A DNA stretch of 33,265 nt from an uncultured Bacillota bacterium (GTDB taxonomy: Bacteria; Bacillota_I; Bacilli_A; Erysipelotrichales; Erysipelotrichaceae): the NCBI GenBank assembly GCA_949298975.1, contig CASFYR010000046.1, forward strand, positions 1-33,265. The letters are read 5' to 3'. Positions 7,484 to 13,751 of this stretch are shown here, in pieces (position 1 is the stretch's first letter; each line of letters starts with the position of its first letter). A program made the position numbers and the translations under genes. The notes under the pieces are model-generated. The model did not search any database. It was not told the DNA's origin and worked only from the letters and a program-made list of their open reading frames with translations.

Positions 7484-8429
7484 GAATCTATTACGGATCA
7501 TTGTAGCTTTATTTCTGATACTGATTATTGCTTGCGGTATCCTGTTTATTATCTATCTTAATAAGCAAAATGCCGTGAATGATAAAACTGCCCCGACATC
7601 CATGACGATCGTCTCGACCAAAGGGGTTGATTCTTTGGTTATTGCCTCGGTTGCCGACGATCGTTCCATCGATCTCAATTATGCCATAGTCGATAAAGAT
7701 CAGATCAAGAATGAGTTTATGAGCGCTAATAAAGATATGATTATTGCTCCGATCAATCTGGGGATGACAGCGATTAATGAGGGGGCACCATATCAGTTAT
7801 TGGCCATTACCTCAAGAGCTGACACTAAGATCATCAGCAACAATACAGCATATAATGCAAAGATCGCTTATTATGATGAAGAGGGGATCAATGATCTGGT
7901 TTTTGATTCACTTTTAGATAACATTCCGGAAATCCGGACGATTGTGGAATGCGCTTCTTATGAAGCGGTGATCGATGCTTTTGTCAATAAAGAAGTGGCG
8001 ATGGCTATTTTGCCCGAACCATACCTGACCGCGGCAATCAGCCGTTATGAAAGTGAATATGATAAAAAACCAAGCACAATTTACGAATTGCGCAATCTGT
8101 ATTCAGGAGCGGTAGGAGAAAATGATTATCCTACCGGTGCGATTTTTGTCAAGAAATCGACAATGACCGATCGGACCAATGAAGTTATTGAGATCGTCAA
8201 TACCATGCGAACCAATATGGCAACCTGGAAAAGTAATCCGACCACGATTGAAACTAAGGCTGAAAAACTGTCATTTGACCTTTTTGGTTTCAATGATACA
8301 AAGATTTTGTCTGACGGCATCAATAATATGAATAATGAAATCATTTATGCCAGTAACTGTCGCGACCAGATAATTGCATTGTTGAATTACCTTCAGATAC
8401 CATATAAGGATAGTGATATTGTAAGTTAA
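7473..8429 (+). CDS. Orphan ABC-type solute-binding protein, membrane-anchored
   Basis: This 318-residue protein begins with lysines and a long hydrophobic segment (about residues 8-28), then an exported domain. The order of motifs (DMIIAPINLGMTAINEGAPYQLLAI, KIAYYDEEGINDLVFDSLLDNI, VNKEVAMAILPEPYLTAA) matches the SsuA/THI5/NMT1 type of periplasmic-binding protein that binds small organic or sulfonate-like ligands. A lipobox-like IIAC is present, but hydrophobic residues continue after the Cys, so it may be a lipoprotein or a signal-anchored protein. The start is ATG 7473, overlapping the thrS stop; the ribosome binding site is weak, so coupling to thrS is likely. No ABC permease or ATPase gene is nearby. 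The ligand is unknown. Confidence 0.75.
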   Translation: MKNKNLLRIIVALFLILIIACGILFIIYLNKQNAVNDKTAPTSMTIVSTKGVDSLVIASVADDRSIDLNYAIVDKDQIKNEFMSANKDMIIAPINLGMTAINEGAPYQLLAITSRADTKIISNNTAYNAKIAYYDEEGINDLVFDSLLDNIPEIRTIVECASYEAVIDAFVNKEVAMAILPEPYLTAAISRYESEYDKKPSTIYELRNLYSGAVGENDYPTGAIFVKKSTMTDRTNEVIEIVNTMRTNMATWKSNPTTIETKAEKLSFDLFGFNDTKILSDGINNMNNEIIYASNCRDQIIALLNYLQIPYKDSDIVS

Positions 8430-8434
8430 ATTAT

Positions 8435-8463
8435 GATCCGGCTTTACCCGGGTCTTTTCTTTC
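8435..8463 (+). terminator. Rho-independent terminator after the thrS operon
   Basis: A 7-bp stem GATCCGG/CCGGGTC (8435-8441 and 8448-8454) with a CTTTAC loop is followed by TTTTCTTTC, five bases after the stop codon. Confidence 0.8.
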
Positions 8464-8469
8464 TAAAAT

Positions 8470-8546
8470 GTTAGAAATGACTAACTTATTATTGACATCC
8501 ATCGGTCTGCTACTTATAATATGAAGTGTTAGATGAAACTAACACT
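8470..8546 (+). promoter_or_regulatory. feo promoter flanked by two matching inverted-repeat operators
   Basis: A consensus promoter, TTGACA (8492-8497) and TATAAT (8515-8520) with 17-base spacing, lies between two copies of GTTAG-N6-CTAAC: one at 8470-8485 upstream of the -35, the other at 8528-8543 just past the transcript start, extended to 8-bp arms AGTGTTAG/CTAACACT (8525-8546). Half-sites of TTAG/CTAA type are known for DtxR/IdeR-family iron regulators, so iron-dependent repression by such a protein encoded elsewhere is likely. It does not resemble a Fur box. Confidence 0.8.
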
Positions 8547-8566
8547 CTTGGGCCAAGGAGGAATCT

Positions 8567-8779
8567 ATGATTTTAGCTGAAGGAACTTTAGGATCTGAAT
8601 ATATTATCAAAGGGATAGCGGTAGATGACGAAGAGTTAAAATCTTTTTTATTTACTTTGGGATGTTACAGCGGCGAAAAGATTGTAATCGTTTCCCGATT
8701 GAAAAAAAGTCTGGTCGTTTCGATAAAGGATGCCCGTTATAACATTGATAACGAACTTGCCAAATGTATCCGGATTTAA
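8567..8779 (+). CDS. feoA: FeoA, ferrous iron transport accessory protein
   Basis: This is a 70-residue SH3-like FeoA protein, a cytoplasmic partner that is thought to modulate the FeoB iron channel. The layout is typical: an early GSEYIIKGIAVDDEELKSFLFTLGCYSGEKIVIVSRLKKSLVVSIKDARYNIDNELAKCIRI, with the family's L-x-x-L-G-x-x-x-G-x-x-I/V pattern and the final strand that includes the LA-x-x-I-x-I end. A strong ribosome binding site (AAGGAGG) precedes ATG 8567. It is the first gene of the feo operon; feoB starts 26 bases after it. Confidence 0.93.
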   Translation: MILAEGTLGSEYIIKGIAVDDEELKSFLFTLGCYSGEKIVIVSRLKKSLVVSIKDARYNIDNELAKCIRI

Positions 8780-8805
8780 GTTTCAAGACTAGGAAAGGGG
8801 AATTT

Positions 8806-10800
8806 ATGAGAATTGCTTTAGCAGGAAATCCAAACAGCGGCAAAACAACATTGTATAATGCCTTGACTGGAAAAAACGAAAGAGTCGGCAACTGGGCCGG
8901 GGTAACCGTTGCCCGCAAGGAAAGTCGCATTAAAAATACTTATCAGACAAGCGAAGAGGAATTGATTTTAGTTGATTTGCCCGGTGCCTATTCAATGTCG
9001 CCTTTTACATCAGAAGAAAGCATTACCAGCAGTTATGTAAAAAATGAAAATCCTGATGTAATCATTAACATTGTTGACGGGACAAATTTGAGCCGTAGTT
9101 TGTTCTTTACTACTCAGCTGCTGGAACTGGGGATCCCGTTGGTGATTGCTTTAAACAAAGTAGATATCAACGAAAAGAAAAACACATTGATTGATACAGC
9201 AGAACTGGCCAACAAACTTAATTGTCCGGTGGTTGAAACAATTGCCATCAGTCATGAAGACAACGGTCTAAAAGAACTGATCGAAGTGGTAATAAATCTT
9301 AAAGGCAAGAAACAAATCGCTCCCTACCTGCAGGAAAGTATCAATCTGCATGATAAAGAAGAGGTTGAAAAGGCCGACCGCCGGCGTTTCGCTTTTGTCG
9401 GTAAGGTGGTCGATGAAGTAGAGTCCCGCAAAATCAAGACCAGCGAGTTTAACCGACAGGACCGAGTTGATGCCTTCCTTACCAACAAATGGATCGGTAT
9501 CCCGTTTTTTGCCTTGGTCATGTGGTTAGTCTTCGATATTTCACAATCAAGTCTGGGTCCGTGGCTGGCGGAGATTTTAGCCGGCTGGATTGGTGAATTT
9601 AAGAATTTTGTCGCCACGATGACGGAAGGTTCATCACCGTTTGTGCAGGCGTTATTGGTTGATGGTATAATAGAAGGCGTGGGAGCTGTCCTTGGTTTCT
9701 TGCCGTTAGTTATGGTTATGTATTTTTTGATCGCTCTTTTAGAGGATTGCGGCTATATGGCGCGGGTCAGTGTTATTATGGATCCGATCTTCAAGCGGGT
9801 TGGACTGTCGGGCAAATCGATCATTCCGATGATCATTGGTACCGGCTGTGCGATTCCGGGAATTATGGCTTGCCGCACTATTCGTAATGAAAGAGAAAGA
9901 CAAACAACCGCAATGCTGACACCGTTTATGCCTTGTGGTGCTAAACTGCCGGTTATTGCATTATTCGCCGGAGTATTCTTCGCTAATGCATCATGGGTCG
10001 GGACGCTGATGTATTTTGTTGGAATTGCTTTCATTTTTCTGGGAGCATATCTGGTTTTAAAGATTACCGGCCAAAAGTATCGTAAATCTTTCTTTATCAT
10101 GGAACTGCCGGAATATAAGATTCCTAGCCTGAAATTAGCGATCGTCTCGATGTTTTCACGAGCTAAAGCCTATATTATCAAAGCCGGAACAATCATTCTG
10201 GTCTGTAATGCGGCAGTTCATATCATGCAGACCTTCAATTGGAATTTGCAAGTGGTGGAAGAGGGCATGGAGAATACTTCAATTTTAGCCAGCGTAGCTA
10301 CCCCGTTTGCAATTGTCTTGATTCCGTTGGGTTTTGGGGTCTGGCAATTAGCTGCTGCTGCCGTGACCGGTTTTATTGCTAAGGAAAATGTGGTCGGTAC
10401 ACTGGCGGTAGTTTATGGTTTGACTAATTTTATTGACACCGACGCTTTGGAACTGATCGGCGGGGCAAATGAAGTAGCGGCTACCTTTGGTCTTAGTTCT
10501 GCTGCTGCTTTGGCTTATCTGATGTTTAACCTGTTTACTCCGCCGTGCTTTGCGGCTATAGGTGCTATGAATTCGGAGATGCGTGATAAGAAATGGTTGC
10601 TTGGCGGTGTTTGTCTGCAGTTCGCTACCGGATATTCGATCGCTTTCCTTGTTTATCAGATCGGCACACTGATTACTACAGGCAGCTTCGGTGATGGCTT
10701 CCTGGCAGGTCTTGTGGTCTTGGTGGTATTTGCTTTGATTATTGGCTTGTTAATCAATAAGGCGAATAAAAAAATCGATAAGGAGTATGCATTAAATTGA
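8806..10800 (+). CDS. feoB: FeoB, ferrous iron transporter
   Basis: This is the membrane GTPase-coupled Fe(II) importer. The start is ATG 8806 after AGGAAAGGGG; an earlier in-frame ATG at 8764 lies inside feoA. The G domain has GNPNSGKT (7-14), Thr34 (G2), DLPG (57-60) and NKVD (117-120). The membrane part carries the paired gate regions, including EDCGYMARVSVIMD and GTGCAIPGIMACRTIRNERERQTTAMLTPFMPCGAKLPVIALFAG with the conserved Cys residues, and LFTPPCFAAIGAMNSE in the second gate. At 664 residues it is normal. Its stop overlaps the TTG start of a small Cys-rich protein. Expression is presumably iron-repressed through the two operators upstream of feoA. Confidence 0.97.
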   Translation: MRIALAGNPNSGKTTLYNALTGKNERVGNWAGVTVARKESRIKNTYQTSEEELILVDLPGAYSMSPFTSEESITSSYVKNENPDVIINIVDGTNLSRSLFFTTQLLELGIPLVIALNKVDINEKKNTLIDTAELANKLNCPVVETIAISHEDNGLKELIEVVINLKGKKQIAPYLQESINLHDKEEVEKADRRRFAFVGKVVDEVESRKIKTSEFNRQDRVDAFLTNKWIGIPFFALVMWLVFDISQSSLGPWLAEILAGWIGEFKNFVATMTEGSSPFVQALLVDGIIEGVGAVLGFLPLVMVMYFLIALLEDCGYMARVSVIMDPIFKRVGLSGKSIIPMIIGTGCAIPGIMACRTIRNERERQTTAMLTPFMPCGAKLPVIALFAGVFFANASWVGTLMYFVGIAFIFLGAYLVLKITGQKYRKSFFIMELPEYKIPSLKLAIVSMFSRAKAYIIKAGTIILVCNAAVHIMQTFNWNLQVVEEGMENTSILASVATPFAIVLIPLGFGVWQLAAAAVTGFIAKENVVGTLAVVYGLTNFIDTDALELIGGANEVAATFGLSSAAALAYLMFNLFTPPCFAAIGAMNSEMRDKKWLLGGVCLQFATGYSIAFLVYQIGTLITTGSFGDGFLAGLVVLVVFALIIGLLINKANKKIDKEYALN

Positions 10801-10937
10801 CAATTCAGGATATTTTGGTAATCGCGATCTGTGCTTTTGCAGTAATTGGAGCTTTGAGCTATCTTTATAAAAAGAAGAAAAAAGGGTGTAATTGCGTTGG
10901 CTGTCCGTATAGCGGCGATTGCCATAAACATCATTAA
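10797..10937 (+). CDS. FeoB-associated small Cys-rich membrane protein
   Basis: This 46-residue protein has one membrane helix (ILVIAICAFAVIGALSYLY), a basic KKKKK stretch, and a Cys/His-rich tail: C-N-C-V-G-C-P-Y-S-G-D-C-H-K-H-H. This is the layout of the FeoB-associated Cys-rich family (often placed as FeoC-like in Firmicutes). The tail could bind Fe(II) or sense redox state, which is inferred. The start appears to be TTG 10797, overlapping the feoB stop by four bases (TTGA), with AGGAG 11 bases upstream; the only nearby ATG (10787) leads to a stop after two codons. A terminator follows. Confidence 0.85.
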   Translation: MTIQDILVIAICAFAVIGALSYLYKKKKKGCNCVGCPYSGDCHKHH

Positions 10938-10946
10938 TAACAGTAT

Positions 10947-10973
10947 GGTCTGATCGGTAAGGTCAGACCTTTT
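10947..10973 (+). terminator. Rho-independent terminator of the feo operon
   Basis: A 9-bp stem (10947-10955 with 10961-10969, one G-T pair) has a five-base loop followed by TTTT. Confidence 0.8.
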
Positions 10974-11036
10974 AAATTGTGATAAGATATAAGCGAAAAA
11001 AGAGGATAAACCATATTTTTATTGGTAGATTCAGAG

Positions 11037-11064
11037 TTGAAAAACTTCTAACATTAAATATTAA
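11037..11064 (+). promoter_or_regulatory. Possible promoter of a decayed lipoprotein gene
   Basis: TTGAAA (11037-11042) and TATTAA (11059-11064) are 16 bases apart. A ribosome binding site AAGGTGAGG (11071-11079) and ATG 11088 follow. The bases between the feo terminator and this promoter show nothing I can name. Confidence 0.45.
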
Positions 11065-11087
11065 ACTATAAAGGTGAGGCATAAACC

Positions 11088-11220
11088 ATGAAAAAATGTG
11101 ATATTAATAGTTGGATTATTGATCGTAATAGTTTTAGTTTATTCGTGTGATAAAGAAATTATCGATGGCTAATTATATCTGCCATCCATCAGGGTAAACG
11201 GTCATCTCTACAAGTTGATA
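11088..11220 (+). pseudogene. Remnant of a small lipoprotein, frameshifted and interrupted
   Basis: A good ribosome binding site leads to ATG 11088, but that frame stops after 20 unremarkable codons. If one A is removed from the A6 run (11091-11096), the protein reads MKNVILIVG, then a hydrophobic stretch, then LVYSCDKEIIDG: a lipoprotein signal peptide with lipobox VYSC. That frame hits TAA at 11170 and then continues as LYLPSIRVNGHLYKLIIK until the terminator hairpin. So there are at least two lesions, and the mature domain is nearly gone. Alternatively, GTG 11098 could start a 24-residue peptide, or the A-run could be a sequencing or phase-variation site. Confidence 0.45.
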
Positions 11221-11225
11221 ATTAA

Positions 11226-11255
11226 GGCGGATAATCATTCATCCGCCTTTTTATT
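11226..11255. terminator. Terminator hairpin between convergent units
   Basis: A 7-bp stem GGCGGAT/ATCCGCC (11226-11232 and 11241-11247) is followed by TTTTTATTTAT. It ends the plus-strand unit. The stop codon of the minus-strand cupin frame (11251-11253) lies in the T-run; as a minus-strand terminator it is weaker. Confidence 0.75.
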
Positions 11256-11571
11256 TATCGTATTCTTTTTCATTTACTTCGTCCAGCCATTGGGTAAAGG
11301 TATCTTTACCGGGAACTTCAATCGCTAAATGAGAAAACCACTGATCCCGAGTTGCTCCATGCCAGTGTTTGACTCCGCTTTTGATAACGACGATGTCACC
11401 GGGATTTAGTTCGATCTTACCTTGTCCCCATTCTTGATAATAACCTTTCCCAGCGATTGCCAATAAAATCTGACCACCGCCGGAAACGGCCTGATGAATG
11501 TGCCAATTATTGCGGCAAGCAGGTGCGAAAGTTACATTAGCGATTGCAACAGGCTTTTGACAAAGAGGCAA
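11251..11571 (-). CDS. Cupin-domain protein, probable 3' half of a broken fusion gene
   Basis: This is a small beta-barrel cupin with metal-binding motif 1 in NNWHIHQAVSGGGQILL and motif 2 in GVKHWHGATRDQWFSHLAIEVPG. The apparent start is a TTG at 11571, but coding similarity clearly continues upstream in the same frame to 11658 (KIFPIGKPNDQYARYFKGQSYLL), with no ATG, GTG or ribosome binding site. That stretch is the usual linker and N-terminus of the cupin in decarboxylase-cupin fusions. It overlaps the end of the decarboxylase gene in a -1 frame, so this may be the second half of a gene broken by a frameshift. If translated from TTG 11571 it would lack the first strand. Function is unknown; the family is linked to small-molecule oxidation or stress. 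Confidence 0.7.
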   Translation of the reverse strand: MPLCQKPVAIANVTFAPACRNNWHIHQAVSGGGQILLAIAGKGYYQEWGQGKIELNPGDIVVIKSGVKHWHGATRDQWFSHLAIEVPGKDTFTQWLDEVNEKEYDK

Positions 11572-11621
11572 CAGATAACTTTGACCTTTGAAATATCTTG
11601 CGTATTGGTCGTTGGGCTTTC

Positions 11622-11987
11622 CTATCGGAAAGATCTTTGCTTTTGATGAGCAATCATTTTATCGTCTGGTTCATCCGGCCAAACCGTCGTCGCTAAATTG
11701 AAGGCTGCCCATGCTTTGGGCCAGCCGCAATAGAAAGCGGCATGTGTGATTGCTTCGGATATTTCCTGACGTGTAAGACCGTTGTTTTTTCCGTTTTGCA
11801 AATGATAAAGAAAGGAATCATCAATAGTACCTTGTGCCATCAGGGCAATTATCGTTACTAAAGAACGATCTCTTAAAGATAGCTCATTCTCCCGGCTCCA
11901 TACTTCACCAAAAAGGACATCATCGTTAAGATGAGCGAATTGCGGGGCGAATTTGCCTAGTTTTTCTTTTCCGGCTGTTTGTTTCAT
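11622..11987 (-). CDS. Carboxymuconolactone decarboxylase (AhpD-like) family protein
   Basis: This 121-residue protein matches the CMD/AhpD-like fold: FAHLNDDVLFGEVWSRENELSLRDRSLVTIIALMAQGTIDDSFLYHLQNGKNNGLTRQEISEAITHAAFYCGWPKAWAAFNLA. The conserved late His-x-A-F-Y-x-G-W-P region is present; the redox CxxC of AhpD is not, so this is closer to the gamma-CMD branch. The start is ATG 11987, preceded by AGGAGAG; an upstream ATG at 12005 has no good ribosome binding site. The last residues (IAHQKQRSFR) look like out-of-frame reading past a frameshift, because the cupin frame resumes there. Restoring one base would give a single protein of about 245 residues from ATG 11987, near the size of known CMD-cupin fusions. 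Confidence 0.85.
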   Translation of the reverse strand: MKQTAGKEKLGKFAPQFAHLNDDVLFGEVWSRENELSLRDRSLVTIIALMAQGTIDDSFLYHLQNGKNNGLTRQEISEAITHAAFYCGWPKAWAAFNLATTVWPDEPDDKMIAHQKQRSFR

Positions 11988-12005
11988 TTTTTCTCTCCTA
12001 ATCAA

Positions 12006-12135
12006 TTAAACTTAATTTTATAGTTATTTTTTTATCCTTACAGTTAATGGAATTACCGATCACATCAATCTTGCTGAAACCATATATTATTTCCATATTT
12101 CATTATTGTCTTATCTTGTTGTTATCTGACGGTTA
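12006..12135. other. A+T-rich gap between hydrolase and decarboxylase genes
   Basis: This 130-base gap lies within a same-strand cluster. I see no convincing terminator and only weak promoter-like sequences on the minus strand (a TATAAA near the decarboxylase start), so the decarboxylase/cupin genes may be co-transcribed or have their own promoter. Confidence 0.4.
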
Positions 12136-13086
12136 TTATAGATACTTTTTAAAGAAGTCATCAATTTTATCGAAGGGAATTATATCGGTCCGATCGTATA
12201 GATCGGTGTGAGTGGCAGAAGGAACAATTAATAGTTCTTTGTTGTCGCCGTTCATTCTTTTAAATGTATCTTGGCTGAAATACAATGAGTGAGCTTTTTC
12301 ACCTTGAATCAGTAAAACTGCTCTCTCAATTTCATCACAATAAGCCATCATTGGAGTGTTAATAAACGAAAGAGCAGAGGTTGTATTCCAGCCTTTATTG
12401 GAATTTAGAGATCTTTCGTGATAACCTCGTGCCGTTTTATAGTAGTTGTAATAATCCTTAACAAAATCCGGATCATTATCGGCAATCTGATCGCTGACAC
12501 CGCCAGCCAATTCGTAAGTTTTGTTGCGATAATCTTCATTGCGCTTGTGATTTAGCTTCACTTTTTTAGCAAGACGGTCTTTTGGATTGTTTTCAAGGTC
12601 GAAATAGCCGTTGGCGTTAACTCTGGACATATCATACATTGTTATGGCTACAGTGGCTTTGATTCTGGTATCAATAGCTGCAGCATTGACAGCTATGCCA
12701 CCCCAGCCGCAAATTCCGATAATTCCGATCCTTTTGTCATCGACATAATCGTTTGATGACAGAAAGTCGATCGCAGCCTGGTAATCTTCGGTATTGATAT
12801 CAGGAGAGGCAACATTGCGTGGATAACCCCAGCTTTCCCCGGTGAATGATGGATCAAAGGCCAGACAAAGATAGCCTTTAGTAGCCATTGTTTGGGCATA
12901 AAGACCGGATGCCTGCTCCTTTACTGCACCAAACGGGCCGCACACCGCTAAAGAAGGAAGTGGTTTGAGCGTGTTTTTGGGCCAATACATATCGGCACAA
13001 AGATTGATTCCGAAACGGTTAGTAAAATTTATCTTTCTGTGATTAACGGTATGATCCTTTTTAAATGTTTTATCCCATTTGCTCAT
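12136..13086 (-). CDS. Alpha/beta hydrolase with a cysteine nucleophile
   Basis: This 316-residue cytoplasmic alpha/beta hydrolase belongs to the family with the signature VCGPFGAVKEQASGLYAQTMA-GYLCLAFDPSFTGESWGYPRNVASPDINTEDYQAAIDFL. The nucleophile elbow is G-I-C-G-W-G, so Cys126 stands where serine hydrolases have Ser, as in dienelactone hydrolases. His293 in SATHTDLYD is the likely catalytic His. The substrate is unknown. AAGGAAG lies before ATG 13086. It follows the FMN reductase by 13 bases in one transcript, in a cluster of oxidative or aromatic-type functions next to a LysR regulator. Confidence 0.88.
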   Translation of the reverse strand: MSKWDKTFKKDHTVNHRKINFTNRFGINLCADMYWPKNTLKPLPSLAVCGPFGAVKEQASGLYAQTMATKGYLCLAFDPSFTGESWGYPRNVASPDINTEDYQAAIDFLSSNDYVDDKRIGIIGICGWGGIAVNAAAIDTRIKATVAITMYDMSRVNANGYFDLENNPKDRLAKKVKLNHKRNEDYRNKTYELAGGVSDQIADNDPDFVKDYYNYYKTARGYHERSLNSNKGWNTTSALSFINTPMMAYCDEIERAVLLIQGEKAHSLYFSQDTFKRMNGDNKELLIVPSATHTDLYDRTDIIPFDKIDDFFKKYL

Positions 13087-13099
13087 ATTATTTCTTCCT

Positions 13100-13639
13100 T
13101 TAAACCGCTGATCCTAAATTAAATGCTTCATCTAAAGAAGGATGCCCGGCAATATCGCCACCATCAGTTACCCCACCGGCAATAATGGTTTTATGCAGTT
13201 TCACTCCCTCAAAACAATCGATCCAGCCCTGGATGTCATTTTCAGCGCTTTTTAAAACCGCCAAATCGGTATCAGCTCCCACCAGCAAAAGATAGATGGC
13301 TTTAAAGCGATTATTTTGGCCAAAAAGGGGATTTGTCCGATCAAGCAGGGTTTTTAGCTGACCGCTGATGCCATAAAAATAGACCGGACTGGCCAAAGCA
13401 ATAATGTCAGATCGTTTCATTTTATCAATGATTAACGCAACATCATCATCGATATGGCATTTCCCCTTTTTCTGACAGGTCAGGCATCCGGTACAGAAAT
13501 TGATCTTTTTATTGCGAAGATCAATCTTTTTGATAAGATGACCGCTTTCAGCTGCTCCTTTATAAAATGCTTCAGCCAGCCCAGCAGAGTTACTGACGGA
13601 CCTGAGACTGGCCGAAATAACCAGTATTCTTTTCTTCAT
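13100..13639 (-). CDS. NAD(P)H-dependent FMN reductase / iron-sulfur flavoprotein-like
   Basis: This 179-residue flavodoxin-fold protein begins with the FMN phosphate loop ISASLRSVSNS (8-18). A Cys cluster C49-x2-C52-x2-C55-x5-C61 follows, as in flavin reductases of the iron-sulfur flavoprotein-like branch, and then ASPVYFYGISGQLKTLLDRTNPLF, the classic flavin-contact segment. It would transfer electrons from NAD(P)H to a flavin or small quinone-like substrate; whether the Cys cluster binds metal is open. A strong ribosome binding site (AGGAGG) precedes ATG 13639. It is the first gene of the minus-strand cluster and is divergent from the LysR gene, its probable regulator. Confidence 0.9.
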   Translation of the reverse strand: MKKRILVISASLRSVSNSAGLAEAFYKGAAESGHLIKKIDLRNKKINFCTGCLTCQKKGKCHIDDDVALIIDKMKRSDIIALASPVYFYGISGQLKTLLDRTNPLFGQNNRFKAIYLLLVGADTDLAVLKSAENDIQGWIDCFEGVKLHKTIIAGGVTDGGDIAGHPSLDEAFNLGSAV

Positions 13640-13677
13640 TGTCTAACCTCCTATCCGCCTATATCATAACGCTGGAC

Positions 13678-13736
13678 TTTATCTATAACGATTACTTATA
13701 ATGTATATATAAGTATTATAAAAATGTATAGATAAA
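13678..13736. promoter_or_regulatory. Divergent control region with nested inverted repeats
   Basis: An outer perfect repeat TTTATCTATA (13678-13687) and TATAGATAAA (13727-13736) encloses an inner one, TACTTATA (13693-13700) and TATAAGTA (13708-13715) with a 7-base spacer. The inner repeat contains T-N11-A type LysR-box symmetry. The region lies between the divergent LysR and FMN reductase genes and is very A+T-rich with several -10-like hexamers, so it probably holds both promoters. Confidence 0.7.
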
Positions 13737-13751
13737 AACAGAGGTGATATT

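Noticed and set aside
8470-8546. Fur box at the feo promoter
   Set aside because: No GATAAT-type hexamers are present; the GTTAG-N6-CTAAC dyads fit DtxR-type half-sites better.
8764-8808. Upstream ATG giving a longer FeoB
   Set aside because: It lies inside feoA without a ribosome binding site; ATG 8806 has AGGAAAGGGG and begins the G domain directly.
9753-10100. A 115-codon minus-strand open frame inside feoB
   Set aside because: It is opposite the conserved gate region of FeoB and reads as basic low-complexity protein, typical of an antisense shadow.
11625-11658. Classical -1 programmed frameshift site between decarboxylase and cupin
   Set aside because: The A-rich stretch CAAAAGCAAAG does not give a good X-XXY-YYZ heptamer in the decarboxylase frame and no strong downstream stem was evident, so a simple indel is preferred.
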